A stretch of DNA of 64,000 nt, taken from the NCBI RefSeq assembly GCF_041146795.1, contig NC_135172.1, positions 11,832,137 to 11,896,136 of the forward strand, given 5' to 3'. The position numbers and the translations under genes are program-made. Below the pieces are notes generated by a model. The model was given only the letters and a program-made list of their open reading frames with translations, did no database searches and was not told where the DNA came from. Source of the DNA: Maylandia zebra (taxonomy: Eukaryota > Chordata > Actinopteri > Cichliformes > Cichlidae). Positions 37,201 through 48,318 of the stretch are shown here, piece by piece (positions within the stretch are counted from its first letter, which is position 1; each line of letters starts with the position of its first letter).

Positions 37201-38318
37201 CAAATCTGACATGTGAGTTTTGGTGGTGTTATTTTTGTACCACTTCACCTCTGGGATATGTGATGGTGCACGGCTCATCCACTGGTGTCTGTTTATAAGA
37301 ACACATGTCTCCATAAGCATAAGTCACACTGAAGCAGGTTGCTGTGATGGAATCTGAAGAAAAAGTAATGCAATTAAATATTTGTAAGAAGATTATTTTT
37401 ATATTTAGAATTGAGATTTCTGTTCATATTGAATTTATTTATTGTCAAATAATATAGCAGAATAAGTATCATGACTCACCCACAGAGACTTGAGGGGCTC
37501 TGAGATCCTCGTAGCCTTTGACAGCACAGGAGTATGTGACTGCTTCCTCACTGCTGAGCAGCTCTTGGTACCAGGGAGACCAGTCCTCATAGAGAAACTC
37601 TCTGTTCTTGTACCAGATGTAGGCTGCAGGCTTTTCAGTCAGAGGACAGCTGCTGCTGCACATCAGTGTTACTGTCTGTCCCTCTGTGGCAGGAATCACC
37701 TTTACCTGCAGCTCTGAGAGGATGATGGAGAACAACTTATACAATGATGTCATTTGGAAAGTAATTCATGAGTAAAAGTCACTGTACCTGCAACAACTTG
37801 AAGAGTAATTCTGTTGAGCCAACAGTGTCCTGGACTGTCTGTAGTCTTCATACAGCAGTAAGCGTTTGCATCACTCTCTCTTAGATCATTGATGGTTAAA
37901 GTTGGGTTTTTCTTATCAGAGATGTTGTACGTTACACGTTGTCCATCCACAGAGAGCTCACTCTGAACATAATTTCCCTTCCATTGGACAGTGAACCATT
38001 TTCTGCTTGAAGTCAGATGTTGATGTGAGCAGTGCAGATCCACTGATGAACCTTTGAGAGCACAGATCCTGGTTTCTCCTCCATTAACACCTTAAACAGA
38101 AACTTTCTTTAGAAAAAAACCTTTCAGTCAAAAAGAGAGAGATATTCTGTAGTTTACATTAGGAACTAATCTGAACTCAAAGTTGTCATCTATAAATCAT
38201 GTAGTAGGATTAGCTATGGTTACTTTCATTCTTAAATAGGGACAAATAAATAATCACTGATACCTGTGATGTAAATGATGACACCCACAAAGAGACGACA
38301 AGCATTCCTGAGCGGCAT
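34275..38318 (-). CDS. CD22-like Ig-superfamily receptor, gene D (complete, seven-residue tail repeats)
   Basis: Exons in continuous phase: 38318-38264 signal peptide (MPLRNACRLFVGVIIYIT), 38090-37788 V-like, 37713-37480 C2-like, 37353-37249 mini-exon (35 residues), 37113-36901 C2-like, 36817-36476 V-like, 35857-35512 C2-like plus transmembrane (ALLLLIPLTVYWCRR), 35179-35125 and 34463-34275 tail. The sum is 613 residues with no stop. The final exon starts MHPGPIYENISAHYSRM, followed by four seven-residue repeats rich in Glu/Ala (34385-34302) and a last tyrosine in IYCSIE. YEN in PIYENI fits a Grb2-SH2 site; repeat tyrosines are YSK and YAK. A tRNA-derived SINE lies in the intron before the first tail exon. 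Role inferred: signalling receptor of leukocytes. Confidence 0.87.
34302..34385 (-). repeat. Coding 21-bp minisatellite in the gene D tail (four units)
   Basis: Four in-frame 21-nt units encode seven-residue repeats of the form [FL]-Y/H-x-x-E-A-[DE]. They are homologous in place and phase to the six units of gene E (41599-41724). Two of the four keep tyrosine (YSK, YAK). Confidence 0.85.
35218..35470 (-). mobile_element. tRNA-derived SINE (diverged) in a gene D intron
   Basis: On the minus strand it begins GGTAGCTCAGGAGTTAGAGC (A-box region), has GGTTGGTGGTTTGATT (B-box region) and ends with the AGAGCGCTTTGAGTACTC body. Same family as 8599-8906, more decayed. Confidence 0.8.
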
Positions 38319-38389
38319 GATTGTTGTAGTCCAGACTTTAACGTTTAACACTGACAGTGAAAGCTTGAATAATAAAAAAAAAAAAGTAA

Positions 38390-38530
38390 GTCATCAGTCA
38401 CCTAAGCTGTTCTCCTTTTCAGAGTGAAAGGTTAGGGGGGGGAAGATTGACTGTTGTTTCATATTCAGTGGTTTCACATCTTGTGCAGCTTTGAGGCTAA
38501 TACCAAACTTCCTTCCTTTTCCTTTCAATC
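38390..38530 (-). promoter_or_regulatory. Proximal upstream block of gene D
   Basis: Contains blocks conserved upstream of other copies (AAGTAAGTCATCAGTCA, AGAGTGAAAGGTTAGG, TTTCATATTCAGTGGTTTCACA). On the gene's strand it carries GGAAAAGGAAGGAAG (about 38524-38510), tandem GGAA cores as bound by ETS factors such as PU.1. No TATA box is evident. The regulatory role is inference. Confidence 0.4.
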
Positions 38531-38769
38531 TTTTGTCGACTCTGCTGTGTGCACTTGTATTTTAAATAAATGTGCAATAAATAGTCACCTCAGGTGCTTT
38601 AAGCTGTTCAGAAGAAAGCTGTGTGTTGAAGCTTTTGTCCATATCTAATTATGGTGGTTTATGGTTTGTGATGAATACAAACGACTGTGGTGATCAAGAA
38701 ACCCCAGATTCAAGCTCACTGTGCAACATGAACTGCTGTGGAGATGCAGACTTTTTTTTGATACTGGTT

Positions 38770-39180
38770 ACACATGGGTGCTGGGTGTGGCCTAAAAGTG
38801 ACAGCTTTTACCACATTTGAGCAACACTCAGAAGTGACAACAGGTCTTCAACCACAGAGATAAACACTGTAAAATTTTATAGGAAAATTGTGTTCAACAT
38901 TCACTCTTGTTGTTTCCTGCCTCAGATTCTGTGATTTATTGTTTGAATGCTGAAAAACAAGCACAATTTCAGATTCCTTTAGCACCTTCTCTCTTGTTCT
39001 GTTGTTTAGTAATTTGAGACCAGAAGGGACCATAATTACTGCTCATTGTGTCAGCAACTCCATGTTTAATGCAACAGTCTTGATGCTGAGGGATCTGATC
39101 ATCTTTTCTGAGCCATTCTGCACACGTTGGTAACATTTTCTATTGTTCTCTGCTTAACCTTCAACAAGTGAGGACTGTAA
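38770..39180. other. Far-upstream region of gene D
   Basis: Shares colinear blocks with 30335-30760 and 40565-40800 and shorter ones with 10360 and 25270. No exon seen. Confidence 0.45.
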
Positions 39181-39327
39181 ATGTCATTACTCAATTATGT
39201 TATGTGCCAAGTTTTCACCAATCTTTTTATATTTTACACTCAGGGACAATTGATTTTAATGATTGCTGATCACTAAGAATTGTAATACTTTTGGTTTTAC
39301 TGTCATATTTTTACTGTTACTATCAAG

Positions 39328-39879
39328 TGAGGGTGTGTGCCAAGCAACGAGAGAACCCAAAATGCAGGACTTGGCAGACAGGCTTAACTAAACTCAAACA
39401 GCTTTATTGCCAGAGCTCAGGAACAAAAACCTAAACTGAAAACTTGAACAGAGGGAAATTTGAATAGACTTGAAAAGACATGAGGCTATGGGGGAAAGAG
39501 ACACTGCTGGGAAAACAAGGTGCAAGTGAACAGAATCAATTAATGAAAACGAGCAAAGAAAAACTGAACACAACACACACAGGGCAAAAGACTATCAAAA
39601 TAAAACAGGAAACCAACACTTAGACTGAGACTAACACCTGATTTTGACAGGCCAAAGTAAACACAAAGACAAACTCACTAAACATGGACACAGAAACGTA
39701 GATGAGGCATAGACAACACAGGAGGACCAGAAAAACTTGAGAATAACAAAGAAAACGATGAATACAAAATCAGAATGAAAACCTAACCAAAGCAAAGGTA
39801 ATATTTAAACTAAAAACTACAAATGGTAGTGATATTTCCCAAACAGAAAACACTGGGTACAAAACCCAGTATCGTGACA
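39328..39879 (-). mobile_element. LTR fossil, gypsy-like, probably solo
   Basis: Read on the minus strand it begins TGTCACGATACTGGGTTTTG at 39879, has AATAAAGC about 80 bp before its end, and ends near TTCTCTCGTTGCTTGG. This is the usual form of fish gypsy-type LTRs. No coding part is adjacent. The low-coordinate end is approximate. Confidence 0.65.
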
Positions 39880-39995
39880 GTTATAGCATTAATGCTCGTA
39901 ATAAACATGGATAAAGTTCCAAATAATAACACCTTTAACAGAAACTTTCATTAGAAAACAGCTTCATTATCTCATCCATCTTTTTTACCTTTCTA

Positions 39996-40330
39996 TCAAT
40001 AATATGTTGGCATCTGTGACCCTCATCCTGCTGTCCCAGCATGCAACAGCAAAGAGGATGGCACTGACCACAACAGACTCAGAGAAAATCCTGAGCGTTG
40101 TCCGATACATGTTAAAAGATCTCAGCTGCTTCAGAAAATAGATACGACTCGGGCCCTTCCTGCAGAATGCAGTGATGCTTTTAACGCAGTCCGGTTTATT
40201 TTCTGATACGAGTGTGTTGCTGATCTCTGTGGAAGACACAAAGTGTTGAAGACGCAGATATTGTGGCCTTCCTGTCAGGTAATCCACAATCCAGGACACA
40301 AGAGAGGCATCCACATGCATCAGTTTATCA
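39996..40330 (-). mobile_element. Rex1-like LINE fragment
   Basis: Minus-strand translation shows WIVDYLTGRPQYLRL followed by FLKQLRSFNMYRTTLRIFSESVVVS, matching the RT core edge and C-terminal part of Rex1/Babar-type elements with an internal loss between them. Just before it (39928-39960) is a short match to the start of the receptor V-like exon (AACACCTTTAACAGAAACTTT). Confidence 0.65.
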
Positions 40331-40564
40331 GCCAGGAAGGTTGGCCTGATGGTATGAACTGGAAAAGTCGAAAAATATAACCTTCACAGTGCTTGGACAC
40401 AATTTATCAGGTAGATGATGGAAACCTCAACTCCAAGGCAACACTTGGAGCTGAAGCAGATTCTGATGCAGTTATTATAGTTAACTAAAACTTAGCTAAG
40501 AACTAAAAGTAGATGTGAAAAACAAAAGAAAAAAATTGTTCGCAAAGTTACTCTTTAAAAAAAA

Positions 40565-41595
40565 TGTGGTTTGAAATTCACTCTTGTTTTTTGCTGTCTC
40601 AGACAATTCTGGGGGGCTACTCTACTGTTTTTTTGTTTTTTTTTTCGTCTGTTTGTCTGTTTTGCAGTTAGAGACACGTCCACTAGATGACAATATTATC
40701 ATATCTCATGATACAGTAATGCTGAAGGATCTAATACTGTTTGCTGAGTTATCCTGCTGGTATTGGTAACATTTTCTGTTGTTGTCTGCCTACCTGTTAT
40801 CAAGTCAGAGCCTTTCTGTGGAGTTTGCATGTTCTTTCCATGTTTGCATGGGTTCTCTAAACTTTTTTCGGAATTACTCAGTATTTCAGGACACTTTTCT
40901 TCTCTCCTAAGAGATCTTGAATTATTACTCATTTATTCCATCGCACCTACCAATAAGTATTTTTACATAATAATTACATCCTAAGTCACGGGCTGTATCA
41001 ACACTGTCACCTAACTGTGTGATGTTTTTGAACATTCTGATAACAAATAGTTTCTTTAAGAGACAATAATAGAAGGGAAAATGGGTCATTCAAGCATCAA
41101 ACATTCAAAAACTTTACAGAAAAACCTGAAGAAATAAGAGACAAATGATTATTCAGATAAATCTTCACACTATAGCTGAAAGAATTAAACTACTACAGCT
41201 CATTTTTTAAATATTTATTAATACTCATAAAGGTTATTGATTTATGTTAAGCCGTTATCAGTTCATGTATGGTTCAGGGAAAAAAGAAATGATGACTTTA
41301 AGTTTTAACTGTTCAGTCTGAAAGCTCTAAACCACGCAGAAAGCAACAACACAAAGCTCACAAGTTTGCATGTTTTACAAAGTTAGCAATAATATTTTTA
41401 CATTGTCTTATACTTTGTACACAACACATGCATTTCATGATCAAACATCTTTAAATTGAAACCCACAAGCATTTCTACTTTTCTACTCATTTCTACTGTA
41501 TTCTACGTGCCATTTTAGAGTGTGGTTGTTTTACACTCTGTACACAACAGCTGTGGCGCTTTTTTGAGTTTTTTTTCTGTTTAAAAGGCAGTGAC
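40565..41595. other. Orphan receptor upstream block, then 3' flank of gene E
   Basis: 40565-40800 matches the far-upstream receptor region (TTCACTCTTGTTTTTTGCTG, CCACTAGATGACA, CTGCTGGTATTGGTAACATT). 41270-41500 matches the gene D 3' flank. No gene seen between them. Confidence 0.45.
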
Positions 41596-44500
41596 TCAGT
41601 ATTGGATGTTAGAGTATAGATCAGCTGTATTGGAATAGAGTTCAGCTTGATTGGGATAGACTTTGCCTTCATTGCAGTAGAGGTCACCTTGATTGGAGTC
41701 AAGTTCTCCTTCATTGGAATAGAGATGAGCTGGTTGGTGTGTATTGACAGGCATTCTGCTGTAGTGAGCTGAGACGTTTTCATATATGGGATTATGGCTA
41801 ACCTGAGGAGACCAAAAACATAACCTCCCATATGGTACACATTTTACACCATATGGAAGGTTAAGACATTGGTGAGATAAACAAGACAAAAAAATCTATC
41901 CACACAAAGGATAAATGATCAAGTAAAAGAAAAACAGGATTGTGGATGCACTGTGTTGTGTACCTGCTGTTTGTTGTCTGATATTTCACTCTTTGGAGAA
42001 TGACTAGAAGCCCTCTTTTTTCTGAGTGTCAAACATGAAAGGATATGACTGAATAACAGATTTCAAATCAGAGTTTGAACATGACTGATCTTAAAGAGAA
42101 CACAGTGATGCTCACCTCCGGCAGCAGAACACAGTGAGAAGTATTATTATTATTAACAGGAGAGCTGCAAAACCTCCTGCAGCTGCTGGTAGCCATTGAG
42201 CTGTGGTGTTATCCTTGTTAGTTTTAACACCACAGGAATAATTTCTTATATTCTCCCTGCTGACTGGGTCTAGGATCAGATGTTTGTTGTGGGTCTCTGT
42301 CATGTTCAGATGTCGACTGTTGAAGTACCAAATGTAGTTTGTGTTGTCAGTCAGAGGACAGCTGGTGCTGCAGGTCAGTGTGACTCTCTGACCCTCTGTC
42401 ACCACTGCAGAAGGACTCATCTTCACTCTCAGCTCTGAAAGAGGAACATTACTAAATAATTAAAAACTATAAATCTCATAAAAAAATTTCCCGATGACCT
42501 TTTTTTTAATATAGGATAGCATTTTGATGGGTAATGTGATACAGGTCAATGTGGAACGCAAAGGACCGTCAACAGTTTTACAAGAAGCACTTCTTAGACC
42601 AGCTAAAATGTGATGATCAGTGAAATTTTGCTGATAACACTTTTACATTCAGTATTGTTTGCTCAGGTTTACATGAGGCTTTTTAGGCTTTTTAGTGTAA
42701 AACATTGAGGCTCTTACATGAATGAAACATCTTAGGTCATCTTGTTAGGAGACTTTACCTGTGACAATCAAAAAGACTCCAGGCAGTTTCAGTTCTTTAT
42801 CATTTCCTTTCAGGATGAAGGTGTATTCTCCTGAGTCATTCTTCTTCAGGTTTTTGATGGTCAGGGTGTGTTGGTTCTTCATGTTGTCCTGATACTCCAC
42901 ACGACCTGAAGGCTCAATCGGTTTTTCAAGTTCCTTATCACCTGTTTTCCATTTTTTACTCCAACATTTAAACTCTGGTTTCATGTTATCAGGATGTGAG
43001 TATTTACTGATAATGTTCACTGAAGATCCTTCCAGAGCACAGATTCTCCTGCTGACATAATTCACTGTCCAGCAGTTTTTATCCTGAACACCTGAAATAT
43101 AGATGGACGATTTAAAGTTGACTGTGGTGTCTGCATGTTGAGATAACAGCTTGTTATTAATTAACAGAATTAACAGTTTTCTTTGATACTCACAGACGTC
43201 ATCAGATTGAAGATGCTCATGACCTTTAATTGCACAGTAAAAGTTGTTTTTCAAAGAACTTGGAGTTGAAATGCTTCTTATATTTTCCCTATAAAGTTTT
43301 CCATTTTCATACCACACATAGACAGTTTGAGGGTCGATCAGAGGACATGAGGTGCTACAGGTCAGTGTGTTCCCAGGTGTCTTTACAACATGTACCACTG
43401 AAGAGATGATAAATACAGTTTCGTCAGTCACTATGTTATTATGCATATTTTATACGTGTATGTATGTCAGTTACATGGTTTTGTGTATGGGAGCAGATTT
43501 GTAGAGGTGAGTTCAAAGAACGGTACTTGAACTCACTTCTCTTTTCATTATAAGAGAGGAGTCTGTGTACTCATTCTGTCTTTTCCTCATCAGGGACGTT
43601 TTCAGTTTAACACATTTTCATTGACTGCATCCACACACTTCAATAATAATCTTGGCATTCTACTTTTTTCACCCAAAGCGTAATGTAATTCACGTGTGAC
43701 CTGATGGCTGTCAGTGCTACCCCTCAGCTTCTTAGTAGATGTACCTGTGCTGTTAATGTGAAAATCCTACTTGAATCCATTCCTGAATTATTGCAATCAC
43801 AAAATTTTCAGAAAACTAGAACTTTGACCTTGACCTCGAGGTCAGTGTCAAGGAGATTCAAAATCATCAAAGATTTTTAGTACATGTGCCTTTTGTAGCA
43901 ATTTGGAAATCCTACTCATTCTCGCATTCACAAATCTCTGTGTCCATGCCAACTGCCAATAACATCTTTTAACCCTTCAGCCTTTTTACAGCTGAGGGGT
44001 TAAAAAAGTGAATATAGAAACAGTGCATTTCAGAGATCAGTAAGAAGACGTGTTTGTGTTCACCTCTGGGAAATGTGATGGAACAAGGCTCATGTTCTGA
44101 TCCCTGCTGATAAGGACACATTTCGCTTTTAGTGTACGTCACATTGAAGCATGTTGATGTGATGGAATCTGGATGAAAAAAATATTAGAGTATTGAGTAT
44201 GTTTACTCAGAATTATTTGACTTAGTTTATTTAGAGTAGTTTATTTTGTAACACACTGAACATCATGACTCACCCACAGAGACTTGAGGGGCTCTGAGAT
44301 GCTCGTAGCCTTTGACAGCACAGGAGTATGTGGCTGCTTCCTCACTGCTGAGCAGCTCTTGGTACCAGGGAGACCAGTCCTCATAGAGAAACTCTCTGTT
44401 CTTGTACCAGATGTAGGCTGCAGGCTTTTCAGTCAGAGGACAGCTGCTGCTGCACATCAGTGTTACTGTCTGTCCCTCTGTGGCAGGAATCACCTTTACC

Positions 44501-44873
44501 TGCAGCTCTGAGAAGATTGTTAATAGAAAAATTATCAATACATTGATTATTCATAGATGAGTTCTTAACGCATTTGATAAAACCACTGTACCTGCAACAC
44601 TGAGAGAAATTCCCCTTTGGCCACAGTCTGATTTGTCAGCAGGTTCTCTGCAGCAGTAAATGTTTGCATCATTCTCTGCTAGATTGTTGACTGTCAGAGT
44701 CAAGTTACTATCTGCTGACATGCTGTACTTTCCATCTGCAGATGTCTCAATCTTGAAGCCCCCCCTGTGTACACTGTACCAGTTCATGCTTGATGTTGGA
44801 TGTTGATGTGAGCAGGACAGATTCACTGATGAACCTTTCAAGGCACAGATGCTGTTTGTTTGTCCCTGAACAC
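41596..44873 (-). CDS. CD22-like Ig-superfamily receptor, gene E (no signal exon found; tail with five YxN repeats)
   Basis: Exons in continuous phase: 44873-44592 V-like, 44507-44274 C2-like, 44168-44064 mini-exon (35 residues), 43397-43194 C2-like, 43091-42759 V-like, 42434-42116 C2-like plus transmembrane (ALLLIIIILLTVFCCRR), 42021-41964 and 41802-41596 tail, giving 579 residues from the first visible exon to the stop. The first V-like domain is clearly diverged from genes A-D (ICALKGSSVNLSC, SADGKYSMSAD), while its C2-like neighbour is almost identical to theirs. The final exon starts VSHNPIYENVSAHYSRM and continues into six seven-residue repeats, five of them with Tyr-x-Asn. No signal-peptide exon is visible up to the gss fragment at 45781, so the gene may be 5' truncated or use a distant first exon. 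Confidence 0.8.
41599..41724 (-). repeat. Coding 21-bp minisatellite in the gene E tail (six units, five YxN)
   Basis: Exactly six 21-nt units in frame up to the stop codon. The consensus is [LV]-Y-x-N-x-x-x: tyrosine triplets are YSN, YCN, YPN, YSN and YSN, with one unit having Asp in place of Tyr. The last unit ends the protein in IQY. Confidence 0.9.
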
Positions 44874-45780
44874 CTTTAACACAACATTTGATTAACAAGC
44901 ATCTGTGCAGATTTACACAATTTCTATAACATTCATATGTTATTCTGACAATATAAGTTTCATGCATTTTTCCATGCAGCACTCTGAAAATTGCTAATAT
45001 ATTGCAACGTTATCAGAGAACCATCAAATGTTTTGTTGCAAAAAGTCACAGGGTCAAGAAATGTATTAAAAACAGACCACCAAAGATTTGAGAAGAATCA
45101 AACGTGTTATTTTCCATTGATTTCATATTAACTGGAAAATTATAGTACTTCTTCTTCTGACCAAAACCCTCTCCGAACATTGTCTGGGAGGTTCCGGGTG
45201 CTGCTGCAGAAAACATTTGATCATTGAGAAATCAAATAACCAACAATCTTCAACTTGAAAATAAATTCAGTGTTTTGGTCAATGACTTTTTTTTATGTCA
45301 AAAACATTTATTTATAAATTTAAAGTTTTAAAGTTGTTTGTTTTCTCATTCTCACTTCATTGGCTGAAAATAAACAAAGGAAATGGGGAAATATTCATTT
45401 TTCATTTAGTTGCATAATAATTCTGCACACTAATAGTTACCAACAAATATGAAAATCTCACTTTTACTTTCTTAAATATCCTGATTAGGCGCTGTAGTTG
45501 TTGAAACCAACTGTTGTCACCCTCTGCTGCTCAGTGTGCTGGCTGTTTTCTCGGGAATCTCAACCACAAGAAAGTTTATACGAACGAAGCTAAAAAACCT
45601 GTGACAGTTTGTGAAACGTCATTAGCAGCAGTGAAATAAGTTAGTTAGTGAAATGATAGAGGCTATTTTATGCTGGAAAAATTCTTCCAGCACAAAGTGG
45701 CCCAATAAACGGAATTTTTTAATACAGAAATACATCTAATGATAAAAAGCAGAGAATTCATTGTCTGTTTTCCATTGCAG
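44874..45780. other. No gene seen; junction between receptor cluster and gene-fragment patchwork
   Basis: I searched for a minus-strand signal exon (ATG, hydrophobic stretch, CTGAAA-type donor context) as in genes A-D and found none. No plus-strand gss exon precedes 45781 either. Confidence 0.45.
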
Positions 45781-47336
45781 AGCTGGGATGCTCGTCTCCT
45801 CATGGAGCGCTCTCGAGCTGTGAAGTGTCCAGATATCAGCGCTCACCTGGCTGGTACCAAGAAGGTTCAGCAAGTGCTCCCCAGACCTGGAGTCCTGGAC
45901 AGATTCTTCCCAGACCAGCCTCAAGCTGTGCAGCAGATCCGAGCGACATTGGCTGACCTCTACACTCTAGACATGGTGAGACAAAGGGCACGGTTTGTTC
46001 ATTGTTTGGAAAATTTGGCATTAGATAATCCTCACCTGGGTGTTGCTGTTCAGTGTAAGCAATATCATTTGCATTTTATTCCTCTGATTTATTTCTCTGT
46101 GGTTGCGCTGGTCTACAGGGTCCAGAGAGGGACAAAACAGTATCAGTGGCCTTGTCAGCAGCAGAACGGTTTGTCTTGAAGTCTCAGCGAGAAGGAGGAG
46201 GTACAGCGGGCGGGGGGATAGAAGCGTCTTTAAAAATGTTGAAAACTTCTGTTTGTTGCTCACCATTTGTTAAACTAGGGAAGTTTAAGCAGTGCATGTG
46301 TGGATCTGCACACACATGCAGCATTTTCTTGCATTCCATGTATGAGCTAGCCTCAGTCAAAACAGTGACGACACATACATGACTGCCTGCTGTTTTGCAT
46401 TACTGTGTATCTACTGTGATTCATGCATGCTGTACTGTGACTGAGATAATAGTGTATATGAGACACACTTGACAACAACATTGATCAGGATGTGAAAAAG
46501 CTACCAGATACAAGTTGTCAGCAGGTTATGGCTGACTAACCACCCTGCCTTACATCACTCTGGGCTAATACTGTAAAAAGCAATCATTAGTTTTCTTTGT
46601 AATATCAGATCATTTGTTTTGATAAATACAAAGTCCAGTATCAGGGTTCATATGAGCTATTTTAGCAGTAATTTTACACTCCACTATGATAGTGTTTAGC
46701 TGTTAATCATGTTAGCAAGGAAGCTCGGGTTTGTAATTCATTCTTAATTTAGCCACGCTGCATGAATTTGGATGATACGATTTTTGAAAATGGCAGTTTC
46801 ATTTATGGGGCGTTTATAAAATGGTATTTCTTAGGCTGGCTTTTAAGGAAGGAGAAAAGGTATGTATCAGTTGGCTGGGAAGAAAGATGGAGGTGGAAAG
46901 GATGTGCAAGCTATGGGACAAAGTTGCTGAGACTAGGTTAAAAAGAGGTGAGGATCAGTGAGCAGGAGTGTGGCTTTGTGCTGAAAAGAGCACAACAGAT
47001 TGTCTGGAGAGAAGGTGAAGGAAAGTCAGCTGAAGCAAGACAGTTTGTGGAGTTTGTGTTGGACTGTATGTTATGCTGGGAGCCTGGGGATTAGTGCACT
47101 TTGATTCCAAGTTAATACTAGCTAGTGTTTCTCACTGGTTTTTGGGTGGTAGAGTAAAAGGGATTGGTTGGTGGCTGTTTCTAATGTTAGCCTTGTCTTT
47201 GCTTTCTTACAGGCAGGGTAAAGACATGGTGATGAATGAGTGTGTGGGCCGTCTGCTGAGGACCAAGAGCTCAGGACAGTCAGACGGGGGCGTTGCAGCA
47301 GGAGTCACCGTGCTCGACAACCCTCTGCTGTCCTGA
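45781..47336 (+). pseudogene. gss: Glutathione synthetase, 3' fragment
   Basis: Three exons match the C-terminal half of eukaryotic glutathione synthetase, which joins gamma-glutamylcysteine and glycine with ATP. 45781-45975 includes [18 protein letters not shown] and [18 protein letters not shown]. 46119-46200 includes [12 protein letters not shown], the ATP-binding strand. 47213-47336 includes LLRTK and [13 protein letters not shown], the conserved glycine-rich loop near the C-terminus, and the stop. The exon between 46200 and 47213 (about 60 residues around NNLYGEE in the human enzyme) is not seen; a LINE-like remnant lies there. The N-terminal half is absent. Remaining exons look undamaged. 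Probably a partial duplicate and not the working gene. Confidence 0.85.
46840..47060 (+). mobile_element. Possible LINE (RTE-like RT) remnant inside the gss fragment
   Basis: Interrupted plus-strand translation contains KKR.RISEQECGFV followed by a TTD-like motif and WRE, as in the start of RTE-type RT domains. Weak and decayed, but it occupies the interval where the missing gss exon should be. Confidence 0.35.
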
Positions 47337-48318
47337 GATGTCACACTCCTGCCTGCACATACAAACCACACTGAAGTCAGAGTTCCACCTGCACCTCCAC
47401 CTGTTCTTGCAACAGCATGAAAACTGACAGAGGTGAGACAGCAGAAAAGTTCTTGTCTATTTTTTTTTTTTTTTACTAAGTTAAGGAATTAAGTTAAGAA
47501 GAGTGATTAAATAAATAGTTTCTTGCATTTTTGATTTAATGATTGTGTTTAGGATTATTTCAGAAACATGTTTAGAGGATCTTTGTAAGCCTGTATTTAC
47601 TTTAAAAGAAGGGAAGCACTTCTTCATCCTACAGAAAAGGTGACACATTACAGATGAGTTCATAAAAAGTGTCTCTGTCACTCTTTCAAGGCTCTGTCAC
47701 TTTTTCTTTTGTACTGGAACAGCATGGTAAAGTAGGCCTAGGCTGCCATCTTGTGGCAGTGTGTTGTTACTACAACATATGAAATTGTGTTTCTATTGGA
47801 AATATAATTCAGCACCACTGAGCCGCTCTCTCAGTTACAAACTGAACCTGTTTTGTAGACATATAAATCACTAAGTACAGTGAAGCTTTTGGTTTTGTAA
47901 AAGTGTTTCTTATTCTAAATGCATGTTGATTTTTATCAGGGTGAAGAGCAGTTAGCAGTGCATTCATGGACATCTTTAAACTATTAATTGAAGAATCTTT
48001 GGTCATGATGGCATGAACTAGAAGCGTGAGCTCCAGGTGAGACTGCACAGAACAACAAGTGTCCTTAAACTGCATCAACTGATGACGTCTTACAATTTTA
48101 TTCCACTGTGTGTTTTTATCATTGAATGTTTCTGTCTTTGTGTACACGTAACGCAGACATTAAAGCTGAGCCAGAACTTCATGCTGAAGAGAAGGATTCT
48201 TTTAAAATGCATGGGGGAGCAAGCGAGTCAGATACCAAGGGCACAAAGATGAAGCAGGTCTGATCGGAAACCGTTTATTTCCAGGCCAGGGAGCACAAAT
48301 AAAAACACCCTTAAAAGG
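47337..48318. other. No gene seen between the gss and kif1b fragments
   Basis: 3' flank of gss and AT-rich sequence. Neither further gss sequence nor upstream kif1b exons were recognised. Confidence 0.4.
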
